Position numbers and translations under genes: made by a program. Positions 38,109 to 50,512 of a DNA stretch of 64,000 nt are shown here, in pieces. This DNA comes from Artemisia argyi (Eukaryota; Streptophyta; Magnoliopsida; Asterales; Asteraceae): NCBI GenBank assembly GCA_030686995.1, contig CM060688.1, forward strand, positions 202,902,718 to 202,966,717. The letters run 5' to 3'. Numbering within the stretch: the stretch's first letter is position 1; each line of letters starts with the position of its first letter. The notes under the pieces were generated by a model that had not been told where the DNA came from, did no database searches, and worked only from the letters and a program-made list of their open reading frames with translations.

Positions 38109-41100
38109 TTTAGGGTTTCGTGTTTGGGGTTTGGGGTTTAGGGTTTGGGGATGGGGGTTGGGGTTGGAGTTAGGGTTGGGGGTTTTGGGTTTGGGGTTTG
38201 GGGTTTTGGGTTTCGGGATTATGGTTTGGGGTTTGGCGTTTCGGGTTTCGGGTTTTGGGTGTGGGGTTTAGGGTTGGGGTTAGGGTCAGGGGTTTGGGGT
38301 TTCTGGTTTTGGGTTTCTGGTTTCAAGTTTTGGGTTTGGGGTTTCGGGTTTCGGGTTTCAGGTTTCGAGTTTCGGGTTTGGGGTTGGGGTTGGGGGTTGG
38401 GGGTTTGGGGTTCGGGGTTTCAAGTTTCTGGTTTCAGATTTAGGGTTTGGGGTTTGGGGTTAGGGGTTGGGGGTTGTGGGTTAGGGGATTCGGGTTTCTG
38501 GTTTTGGGGTTCGGCCTTTAGGTTTTAGGTTTCGGGTTTGGGGCTTCATGTTTCGGGTTTCGGGTTTGGGGTTTGGGATTTCGGGTTTGGGGTTTCGGGT
38601 TCGGGGTTTCGGGTTTAGGGTTTGAGGTTCGGGGTTTCTGGGTTTCGGGTTTTGTGTTTCGGGTTTCAGGTATCGGGTTTCGGGTTTGGGCTTTTGGGTT
38701 GGAGGTTTGGGGTTTTGGGTTGGAGGTTTCGATTTTCGGGTTTCAGGTTTCAGGTTTGGGGTTTGGGGTTTGGGGTTTTGGGTTTGTGGTTTCTGGTTTT
38801 GGGTTTCGGGTTTCGGGTAACGGGTATCGGGTTTTGGGTATCGGGTTTCGGGTTTCGGTTTCGGGATTGGGGTTTGGGGTTTAGGCTTTGGGGTTTTGGG
38901 TTTACAAACCTAAGCCAAATAGATCTAAGTAAATTTTTAAGACACCTATTCTCGGATGTTTAAAGTCAATTATATTAAGAATCAATATTCAAAAAACAAG
39001 ATGTATTTTAATTTTATGAACATACTAAAAAACCAAAACTGTTCCCTCTTTTATGGAATTCATTAGCCGTTTTATAAGCAGTAAACCGTTTAAGTAAATT
39101 ATATACCTTGATACTGATATTAATGCAACTTTTTTGCAAGTATGCAAATTTGTGAACTTTATTCTATTTTTGTAATATACATACCATTTTTGTGAACTTT
39201 ATACATTTTTTGCAAAAATTAAGTTTAGTTAACTTTTACACAATGTTTATGTATATTATACTTCTTTTGTGACTTTTATTCACATTATTTTGAATTTAAA
39301 CCCATTATTGAAGTGTGCATTATTTAAGTTAGTTATTTTCAAGTTTCATACTCATGTACTTAGTTTTCAAAATTGAGGTTTACTTGAGCAATTATGATAT
39401 ATGTGACTAAAATCTCTCGATCAATTCCGAATATAGAAGACACAAATATCATCTTTCTTACATCAAACCAAACATATTAAACAAAAATAAGGAGAGACTG
39501 CAACACAGCAACAACACATGACTGAAAAAGATAACTATTTTGTCTCACGGGTGTCATTTTTGAAGGCTAAAAATTTTAGTTTATGAGGAAACTAAGCTAT
39601 ATATGTAAACTCACTACATTACTATAATACAAATATAAGCCCAATAGATATAAGTAAATTTTTAAGCAAACTATTGTCGGACGTTTAAAGACAATTATAT
39701 TAAGAATCAACTCTCAAAAAACAAGATGTATTTTAATTTTATGAACATACCGAAAAAACAATACATTAGCCGTTTTACAATTATTACACCGGTTAAGCAA
39801 ATTATATTTAGGGTTTCGTGTTTGGGGTTTGGGGTTTAGGGTTTGGGGATGGGGGTTGGGGTTGGAGTTAGGGTCGGGGGTTTTGGGTTTGGGGTTTCGG
39901 GATTAAGTTTTGGGGATTGGCGTTTGGGGTTTCGGGTTTTGGGTGTGGGGTTTAGGGTTGGGGTTAGGGGTCAGTGGTTTGGGGTTTGGTTTTTGGTTTT
40001 TGGTTTCGGGTTTCAAGTTTGGGGTTTGGGGTTTCGGGATTCAGGTTTCAAGTTTCGGGTTTGGGGTTGGGGGTTGGGGGTTTGGGGTTTGGGGTTTCGA
40101 GTTTCTGGTTTCAGATTTAGGGTTTGGGGTTTGGGGTTAGGGGTTGGGGATGTGGGTTGGGGGATTCGGGTTTCGGGTTTTGGGTTTCGGGCTTCGGGTT
40201 TTAAGTTTCGGGTTTGGGGTTTCATGTATCGGGTTTCGGGTTTTGGGTTTGGGGTTTGGGGTTTCGGGTTTGGGGTTTCGGGTTTCAGGTTCGGGGTTTC
40301 GGGTTTGGGGTTTGAGGTTTGGGGTTTTGGGTTTTGTGTTTCGGGTATCGGGTTTCGGGTTTCGGGTTTGGGCTTTTGGGTTGGGGGTTTGGGGTTTCGG
40401 GTTGGTGGTTTTGAGTTTCGGGTTTCAGGTTTCGGGTTTGGGGTTTGAGGTTTTGGGTTTGTGGTTTCTGGTTTTGGGTTTCGGGTTTCGGGTATCGGGT
40501 ATCGGGTTTTGGGTATCGGGTATCGGGTTTCGGTTTCGGGTTTGTGGTTTAGGGTTTAGGCTTTAGGGTTTTGGGTTTACAAACATAAGCCTAATAGATC
40601 TAAGTAAATATTTAAGCAACCTATTCTCGGATGTTTAAAGTCAATTATATTAAGAATCAATACTCAAAAAACAAGATGTATTTTAATTTTATGAACACAC
40701 TAAAAAACCAAAACTGTACCTTCTTTTATGGAATTCATTAGCCGTTTTATAAGAAGTACACCGTTTAAATAAATTATATACCTTGATACTGATATTAATG
40801 CAACTTTTTGCAAGTATGCAAATTTGTGAACTTTATTCTATTTTTGTAATATACATACCATTTTTGTGAACTTTATACATTTTTTGCAAAAATTAATTTT
40901 AGTTAACTTTTACACAATGTTTGTGTATATTATACTAATTTTGTGACTTTTATTCACATTATTTTGAATTTAAACCCATTATTGAAGTGTGCATTATTTA
41001 AGTTAGTTATTTCAAGTTTCGTACTCATGTACTTAGTTTTCAAAATTGAGGTTTACTTGAGCAATTATGATATATGTGACTAAAATCTCTCAATCAATTC

Positions 41101-44100
41101 CGAATATAGGAGACACAAATATCATCTTTCTTATATCAAACCAAACATATTAAACAAAAATAAGGAGAGACTGCAACACCGCAACAACACATGACCGAAA
41201 AAGATAACTATTTTGTCTCACGGGTGTCATTTTTGATGGCTAAAAATTTTACTTTATGAGGAAACTAAGCTATATATGTAAACTCACTACATTACTATAA
41301 TATAAATATAAGCCCAATAGATATAAGTAAATTTTTAAGCAAACTATTGTCGGACGTTTAAAGACAATTATATTAAGAATCAATTCTCAAAAAACAAGAT
41401 GTATTTTAATTTTATGAACATACCGAAAAAACAATACATTAGCCGTTTTACAATTATTACACCGGTTAAGCAAATTATATTTAGGGTTTCGTGTTTGGGG
41501 TTTGGGGTTTAGGGTTTGGGGATGGGGGTTGGGGTTGGAGTTAGGGTTGGGGGTTTTGGGTTTGGGGTTTCGGGATTAAGTTTTGGGGATTGGCGTTTGG
41601 GGTTTCGGGTTTTGGGTTTGGGGTTTAGGGTTGGGGTTAGGGGTCAGTGGTTTGGGGTTTGGTTTTTGGTTTTTGGTTTCGGGTTTCAAGTTTGGGGTTT
41701 GGGGTTTCGGGATTCAGGTTTCAAGTTTCGGGTTTGGGGTTGGGGGTTGGGGGTTCGGGGTTTGGGGTTTGGGGTTTGGGGTTTCGAGTTTCTGGTTTCA
41801 GATTTAGGGTTTGGGGTTTGGGATTAGGGGTTGGGGATGTGGGTTGGGGGATTCGGGTTTCGGGTTTTGGGTTTCGGGCTTCGGGTTTTAGGTTTCGGGT
41901 TTTGGGTTTCATGTATCGGGTTTCGGGTTTTGGGTTTGGGGTTTGGGGTTTGGGGTTTCGGGTTTCGGGTTTCGGGTTCGGGGTTTCGGGTTTGGGGTTT
42001 GAGGTTTGGGGTTTTGGGTTTTGTGTTTCGGGTATCGGGTTTCGGGTTTCGGGTTTCAGGTTTGGGCTTTTGGGTTGGGGGTTTGGGGTTTCGGGTTGGT
42101 AGTTTCGAGTTTCGGGTTTCAGGTTTCGGGTTTGGGGTTTGAGGTTTTGGGTTTGTGGTTTCTGGTTTTGGGTTTCGGGTTTCGGGTATCGGGTATCGGG
42201 TTTTGGGTATCGGGTATCGGGTTTCGGTTTCGGGTTTGTGGTTTAGGGTTTAGGCTTTAGGGTTTTGGGTTTACAAACATAAGCCTAATAGATCTAAGTA
42301 AATTTTTAAGCAACCTATTCTCGGATGTTTAAAGTCAGTTATATTAAGAATCAATACTCAAAAAACAAGATGTATTTTAATTTTATGAACACACTAAAAA
42401 ACCAAAACTGTACCCTCTTTTATGGAATTCATTAGCCGTTTTATAAGCAGTACACCGTTTAAATAAATTATATACCTTGATACTGATATTAATGCAACTT
42501 TTTTGCAAGTATGCAAATTTGTGAACTTTATTCTATTTTTGTAATATACATACCATTTTTGTGAACTTTATACATTTTTTGCAAAAATTAATTTTAGTTA
42601 ACTTTTACACAATGTTTGTGTATATTATACTAATTTTGTGACTTTTATTCACATTATTTTGAATTTAAACCCATTATTGAAGTGTGCATTATTTAAGTTA
42701 GTTATTTCAAGTTTCGTACTCATGTACTTAGTTTTCAAAATTGAGGTTTAGTTGAGCAATTATGATATATGTGACTAAAATCTCTCGATCAATTCCGAAT
42801 ATAGGAGACACAAATATAGTCTTTCTTATATCAAACCAAACATATTAAACAAAAATAAGGAGAGACTGCAACACCGCAACAACACATGACCGAAAAAGAT
42901 AACTATTTTGTCTCACGGGTGTCATTTTTGATGGCTAAAAATTTTACTTTATGAGGAAACTAAGCTATATATGTAAACTCACTACATTACTATAATATAA
43001 ATATAAGCCCAATAGATATAAGTAAATTTTTAAGCAAACTATTGTCGGACGTTTAAAGACAATTATATTAAGAATCAATTCTCAAAAAACAAGATGTATT
43101 TTAATTTTATGAACATACCGAAAAAACAATACATTAGCCGTTTTACAATTATTACACCGGTTAAGCAAATTATATTTAGGGTTTCGTGTTTGGGGTTTGG
43201 GGTTTAGGGTTTGGGGATGGGGGTTGGGGTTGGAGTTAGGGTTGGGGGTTTTGGGTTTGGGGTTTCGGGATTAAGTTTTGGGGATTGGCGTTTGGGGTTT
43301 CGGGTTTTGGGTTTGGGGTTTAGGGTTGGGGTTAGGGGTCAGTGGTTTGGGGTTTGGTTTTTGGTTTTTGGTTTCGGGTTTCAAGTTTGGGGTTTGGGGT
43401 TTCGGGATTCAGGTTTCAAGTTTCGGGTTTGGGGTTGGGGGTTGGGGGTTTGGGGTTTGGGGTTTGGGGTTTGGGGTTTCGAGTTTCTGGTTTCAGATTT
43501 AGGGTTTGGGGTTTGGGATTAGGGGTTGGGGATGTGGGTTGGGGGATTCGGGTTTCGGGTTTTGGGTTTCGGGCTTCGGGTTTTAGGTTTCGGGTTTTGG
43601 GTTTCATGTATCGGGTTTCGGGTTTTGGGTTTGGGGTTTGGGGTTTGGGGTTTCGGGTTTCGGGTTTCGGGTTCGGGGTTTCGGGTTTGGGGTTTGAGGT
43701 TTGGGGTTTTGGGTTTTGTGTTTCGGGTATCGGGTTTCGGGTTTCGGGTTTCAGGTTTGGGCTTTTGGGTTGGGGGTTTGGGGTTTCGGGTTGGTAGTTT
43801 CGAGTTTCGGGTTTCAGGTTTCGGGTTTGGGGTTTGAGGTTTTGGGTTTGTGGTTTCTGGTTTTGGGTTTCGGGTTTCGGGTATCGGGTATCGGGTTTTG
43901 GGTATCGGGTATCGGGTTTCGGTTTCGGGTTTGTGGTTTAGGGTTTAGGCTTTAGGGTTTTGGGTTTACAAACATAAGCCTAATAGATCTAAGTAAATTT
44001 TTAAGCAACCTATTCTCGGATGTTTAAAGTCAGTTATATTAAGAATCAATACTCAAAAAACAAGATGTATTTTAATTTTATGAACACACTAAAAAACCAA

Positions 44101-44869
44101 AACTGTACCCTCTTTTATGGAATTCATTAGCCGTTTTATAAGCAGTACACCGTTTAAATAAATTATATACCTTGATACTGATATTAATGCAACTTTTTTG
44201 CAAGTATGCAAATTTGTGAACTTTATTCTATTTTTGTAATATACATACCATTTTTGTGAACTTTATACATTTTTTGCAAAAATTAATTTTAGTTAACTTT
44301 TACACAATGTTTGTGTATATTATACTAATTTTGTGACTTTTATTCACATTATTTTGAATTTAAACCCATTATTGAAGTGTGCATTATTTAAGTTAGTTAT
44401 TTCAAGTTTCGTACTCATGTACTTAGTTTTCAAAATTGAGGTTTAGTTGAGCAATTATGATATATGTGACTAAAATCTCTCGATCAATTCCGAATATAGG
44501 AGACACAAATATAGTCTTTCTTATATCAAACCAAACATATTAAACAAAAATAAGGAGAGACTGCAACACCGCAACAACACATGATCGAAAAAGATAACTA
44601 TTTTGTCTCACGGGTGTCATTTTTGATGGCTAAAAATTTTACTTTATGAGGAAACTAAGCTATATATGTAAACTCACTACATTACTATAATATAAATATA
44701 AGCCCAATAGATATAAGTAAATTTTTAAGCAAACTATTGTCGGACGTTTAAAGACAATTATATTAAGAATCAATTCTCAAAAAACAAGATGTATTTTAAT
44801 TTTATGAACATACCGAAAAAACAATACATTAGCCGTTTTACAATTATTACACCGGTTAAGCAAATTATA

Positions 44870-45097
44870 TTTAGGGTTTCGTGTTTGGGGTTTGGGGTTT
44901 AGGGTTTGGGGATGGGGGTTGGGGTTGGAGTTAGGGTTGGGGGTTTTGGGTTTGGGGTTTCGGGATTAAGTTTTGGGGATTGGCGTTTGGGGTTTCGGGT
45001 TTTGGGTGTGGGGTTTAGGGTTGGGGTTAGGGGTCAGTGGTTTGGGGTTTGGTTTTTGGTTTTTGGTTTCGGGTTTCAAGTTTGGGGTTTTGGGTTT
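44870..45097 (+). repeat. Short G-rich block (228 bp)
   Basis: Keeps the first about 200 bp of a normal block and its final heptamers; about 565 bp between CAAGTTTGGGG and TTTTGGGTTTAC is deleted. An identical-length twin lies at 47695-47922. Confidence 0.9.
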
Positions 45098-47694
45098 ACA
45101 AACATAAGCCTAATAGATCTAAGTAAATTTTTAAGCAACCTATTCTCGGATGTTTAAACTCAGTTATATTAAGAATCAATACTCAAAAAACAAGATGTAT
45201 TTTAATTTTATGAACACACTAAAAAACCAAAACTGTACCCTCTTTTATGGAATTCATTAGCCGTTTTATAAGAAGTACACCGTTTAAATAAATTATATAC
45301 CTTGATACTGATATTAATGCAACTTTTTTGCAAGTATGCAAATTTGTGAACTTTATTCTATTTTTGTAATATACATACCATTTTTGTGAACTTTATACAT
45401 TTTTTGCAAAAATTAATTTTAGTTAACTTTTACACAATGTTTGCGTATATTATACTAATTTTGTGACTTTTATTCACATTATTTTGAATTTAAACCCATT
45501 ATTGAAGTGTGCATTATTTAAGTTAGTTATTTCAAGTTTCGTACTCATGTACTTAGTTTTCAAAATTGAGGTTTACTTGAGCAATTATGATATATGTGAC
45601 TAAAATCTCTCAATCAATTCCGAATATAGGAGACACAAATATCATCTTTCTTATATCAAACCAAACATATTAAACAAAAATAAGGAGAGACTGCAACACC
45701 GCAACAACACATGACCGAAAAAGATAACTATTTTGTCTCACGGGTGTCATTTTTGATGGCTAAAAATTTTACTTTATGAGGAAACTAAGCTATATATGTA
45801 AACTCACTACATTACTATAATATAAATATAAGCCCAATAGATATAAGTAAATTTTTAAGCAAACTATTGTCGGACGTTTAAAGACAATTATATTAAGAAT
45901 CAATTCTCAAAAAACAAGATGTATTTTAATTTTATGAACATACCGAAAAAACAATACATTAGCCGTTTTACAATTATTACACCGGTTAAGCAAATTATAT
46001 TTAGGGTTTCGTGTTTGGGGTTTGGGGTTTAGGGTTTGGGGATGGGGGTTGGGGTTGGAGTTAGGGTTGGGGGTTTTGGGTTTGGGGTTTCGGGATTAAG
46101 TTTTGGGGATTGGCGTTTGGGGTTTCGGGTTTTGGGTTTGGGGTTTAGGGTTGGGGTTAGGGGTCAGTGGTTTGGGGTTTGGTTTTTGGTTTTTGGTTTC
46201 GGGTTTCAAGTTTGGGGTTTGGGGTTTCGGGATTCAGGTTTCAAGTTTCGGGTTTGGGGTTGGGGGTTGGGGGTTTGGGGTTTGGGGTTTGGGGTTTCGA
46301 GTTTCTGGTTTCAGATTTAGGGTTTGGGGTTTGGGATTAGGGGTTGGGGATGTGGGTTGGGGGATTCGGGTTTCGGGTTTTGGGTTTCGGGCTTCGGGTT
46401 TTAGGTTTCGGGTTTTGGGTTTCATGTATCGGGTTTCGGGTTTTGGGTTTGGGGTTTGGGGTTTCGGGTTTCGGGTTTCGGGTTTCGGGTTCGGGGTTTC
46501 GGGTTTGGGGTTTGAGGTTTGGGGTTTTGGGTTTTGTGTTTCGGGTATCGGGTTTCGGGTTTCGGGTTTCGGGTTTCAGGTTTGGGCTTTTGGGTTGGGG
46601 GTTTGGGGTTTCGGGTTGGTGGTTTCGAGTTTCGGGTTTCAGGTTTCGGGTTTGGGGTTTGAGGTTTTGGGTTTGTGGTTTCTGGTTTTGGGTTTCGGGT
46701 TTCGGGTATCGGGTATCGGGTTTTGGGTATCGGGTATCGGGTTTCGGTTTCGGGTTTGTGGTTTAGGGTTTAGGATTTAGGGTTTTGGGTTTACAAACAT
46801 AAGCCTAATAGATCTAAGTAAATTTTTAAGCAACCTATTCTCGGATGTTTAAAGTCAGTTATATTAAGAATCAATACTCAAAAAACAAGATGTATTTTAA
46901 TTTTATGAACACACTAAAAAACCAAAACTGTACCCTCTTTTATGGAATTCATTAGCCGTTTTATAAACAGTACACCGTTTAAATAAATTATATACCTTGA
47001 TACTGATATTAATGCAACTTTTTTGCAAGTATGCAAATTTGTGAACTTTATTCTATTTTTGTAATATACATACCATTTTTGTGAACTTTATACATTTTTT
47101 GCAAAAATTAATTTTAGTTAACTTTTACACAATGTTTGTGTATATTATACTAATTTTGTGACTTTTATTCACATTATTTTGAATTTAAACCCATTATTGA
47201 AGTGTGCATTATTTAAGTTAGTTATTTCAAGTTTCGTACTCATGTACTTAGTTTTCAAAATTGAGGTTTAGTTGAGCAATTATGATATATGTGACTAAAA
47301 TCTCTCGATCAATTCCGAATATAGGAGACACAAATATAGTCTTTCTTATATCAAACCAAACATATTAAACAAAAATAAGGAGAGACTGCAACACCGCAAC
47401 AACACATGATCGAAAAAGATAACTATTTTGTCTCACGGGTGTCATTTTTGATGGCTAAAAATTTTACTTTATGAGGAAACTAAGCTATATATGTAAACTC
47501 ACTACATTACTATAATATAAATATAAGCCCAATAGATATAAGTAAATTTTTAAGCAAACTATTGTCGGACGTTTAAAGACAATTATATTAAGAATCAATT
47601 CTCAAAAAACAAGATGTATTTTAATTTTATGAACATACCGAAAAAACAATACATTAGCCGTTTTACAATTATTACACCGGTTAAGCAAATTATA

Positions 47695-47922
47695 TTTAGG
47701 GTTTCGTGTTTGGGGTTTGGGGTTTAGGGTTTGGGGATGGGGGTTGGGGTTGGAGTTAGGGTTGGGGGTTTTGGGTTTGGGGTTTCGGGATTAAGTTTTG
47801 GGGATTGGCGTTTGGGGTTTCGGGTTTTGGGTGTGGGGTTTAGGGTTGGGGTTAGGGGTCAGTGGTTTGGGGTTTGGTTTTTGGTTTTTGGTTTCGGGTT
47901 TCAAGTTTGGGGTTTTGGGTTT
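47695..47922 (+). repeat. Short G-rich block (228 bp), second copy
   Basis: Same deletion ends as the block at 44870, which indicates copying of the dimer, not independent loss. Confidence 0.9.
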
Positions 47923-49616
47923 ACAAACATAAGCCTAATAGATCTAAGTAAATTTTTAAGCAACCTATTCTCGGATGTTTAAACTCAGTTATATTAAGAA
48001 TCAATACTCAAAAAACAAGATGTATTTTAATTTTATGAACACACTAAAAAACCAAAACTGTACCCTCTTTTATGGAATTCATTAGCCGTTTTATAAGAAG
48101 TACACCGTTTAAATAAATTATATACCTTGATACTGATATTAATGCAACTTTTTTGCAAGTATGCAAATTTGTGAACTTTATTCTATTTTTGTAATATACA
48201 TACCATTTTTGTGAACTTTATACATTTTTTGCAAAAATTAATTTTAGTTAACTTTTACACAATGTTTGCGTATATTATACTAATTTTGTGACTTTTATTC
48301 ACATTATTTTGAATTTAAACCCATTATTGAAGTGTGCATTATTTAAGTTAGTTATTTCAAGTTTCGTACTCATGTACTTAGTTTTCAAAATTGAGGTTTA
48401 CTTGAGCAATTATGATATATGTGACTAAAATCTCTCAATCAATTCCGAATATAGGAGACACAAATATCATCTTTCTTATATCAAACCAAACATATTAAAC
48501 AAAAATAAGGAGAGACTGCAACACCGCAACAACACATGACCGAAAAAGATAACTATTTTGTCTCACGGGTGTCATTTTTGATGGCTAAAAATTTTACTTT
48601 ATGAGGAAACTAAGCTATATATGTAAACTCACTACATTACTATAATATAAATATAAGCCCAATAGATATAAGTAAATTTTTAAGCAAACTATTGTCGGAC
48701 GTTTAAAGACAATTATATTAAGAATCAATTCTCAAAAAACAAGATGTATTTTAATTTTATGAACATACCGAAAAAACAATACATTAGCCGTTTTACAATT
48801 ATTACACCGGTTAAGCAAATTATATTTAGGGTTTCGTGTTTGGGGTTTGGGGTTTAGGGTTTGGGGATGGGGGTTGGGGTTGGAGTTAGGGTTGGGGGTT
48901 TTGGGTTTGGGGTTTCGGGATTAAGTTTTGGGGATTGGCGTTTGGGGTTTCGGGTTTTGGGTTTGGGGTTTAGGGTTGGGGTTAGGGGTCAGTGGTTTGG
49001 GGTTTGGTTTTTGGTTTTTGGTTTCGGGTTTCAAGTTTGGGGTTTGGGGTTTCGGGATTCAGGTTTCAAGTTTCGGGTTTGGGGTTGGGGGTTGGGGGTT
49101 TGGGGTTTGGGGTTTGGGGTTTCGAGTTTCTGGTTTCAGATTTAGGGTTTGGGGTTTGGGATTAGGGGTTGGGGATGTGGGTTGGGGGATTCGGGTTTCG
49201 GGTTTTGGGTTTCGGGCTTCGGGTTTTAGGTTTCGGGTTTTGGGTTTCATGTATCGGGTTTCGGGTTTTGGGTTTGGGGTTTGGGGTTTCGGGTTTGGGG
49301 TTTCGGGTTTCGGGTTCGGGGTTTCGGGTTTGGGGTTTGAGATTTGGGGTTTTGGGTTTTGTGTTTCGGGTATCGGGTTTCGGGTTTCGGGTTTCAGGTT
49401 TGGGCTTTTGGGTTGGGGGTTTGGGGTTTCGGGTTGGTGGTTTCGAGTTTCGGGTTTCAGGTTTCGGGTTTGGGGTTTGAGGTTTTGGGTTTGTGGTTTC
49501 TGGTTTTGGGTTTCGGGTTTCGGGTATCGGGTATCGGGTTTTGGGTATCGGGTATCGGGTTTCGGTTTCGGGTTTGTGGTTTAGGGTTTAGGATTTAGGG
49601 TTTTGGGTTTACAAAC

Positions 49617-49810
49617 ATAAGCCTAATAGATCTAAGTAAATTTTTAAGCAACCTATTCTCGGATGTTTAAAGTCAGTTATATTAAGAATCAATACTCAAA
49701 AAACAAGATGTATTTTAATTTTATGAACACACTAAAAAACCAAAACTGTACCCTCTTTTATGGAATTCATTAGCCGTTTTATAAGCAGTACACCGTTTAA
49801 ATAAATTATA
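49617..49810 (+). repeat. Representative A repeat, after a G-rich block (194 bp)
   Basis: Starts ATAAGCCTAATAG six bases after the block and ends AAATTATA. It aligns with the B repeat at 50341-50512 over its full length apart from a 22-bp gap. The same pair brackets each complete block in the right array. Confidence 0.85.
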
Positions 49811-50340
49811 TACCTTGATACTGATATTAATGCAACTTTTTTGCAAGTATGCAAATTTGTGAACTTTATTCTATTTTTGTAATATACATACCATTTTTGT
49901 GAACTTTATACATTTTTTGCAAAAATTAATTTTAGTTAACTTTTACACAATGTTTGTGTATATTATACTAATTTTGTGACTTTTATTCACATTATTTTGA
50001 ATTTAAACCCATTATTGAAGTGTGCATTATTTAAGTTAGTTATTTCAAGTTTCGTACTCATGTACTTAGTTTTCAAAATTGAGGTTTAGTTGAGCAATTA
50101 TGATATATGTGACTAAAATCTCTCGATCAATTCCGAATATAGGAGACACAAATATCGTCTTTCTTATATCAAACCAAACATATTAAACAAAAATAAGGAG
50201 AGACTGCAACACCGCAACAACACATGACCGAAAAAGATAACTATTTTGTCTCACGGGTGTCATTTTTGATGGCTAAAAATTTTACTTTATGAGGAAACTA
50301 AGCTATATATGTAAACTCACTACATTACTATAATATAAAT

Positions 50341-50512
50341 ATAAGCCCAATAGATATAAGTAAATTTTTAAGCAAACTATTGTCGGACGTTTAAAGACAA
50401 TTATATTAAGAATCAATTCTCAAAAAACAAGATGTATTTTAATTTTATGAACATACCGAAAAAACAATACATTAGCCGTTTTACAATTATTACACCGGTT
50501 AAGCAAATTATA
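50341..50512 (+). repeat. Representative B repeat, before a G-rich block (172 bp)
   Basis: Starts ATAAGCCCAATAG and ends AAATTATA directly at the TTTAGGG of the next block. It lacks the 22 bp around TGTACCCTCTTTTATGG found in A, in the minus array and in the first two B copies of this array (before 36717 and before 38109). Confidence 0.85.

Larger units (their letters stand above)
43175..48824 (+). repeat. Higher-order repeat: two copies of a 2825-bp dimer
   Basis: Long block + spacer + short block + spacer at 43175-45999, repeated at 46000-48824 with the same 2825-bp length. Copy-specific markers recur in step: ATAGTCTTTC and CATGATCG in the first spacer of each dimer, TTTGCGTATATT, AAACTCAG and ATCATCTTTC in the second. 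The dimer was therefore duplicated as a whole. Confidence 0.9.

Noticed and set aside
40013..40225. Antisense frames of the KPETRNPKPQT type
   Set aside because: Complement of the same heptamers; a compositional by-product.
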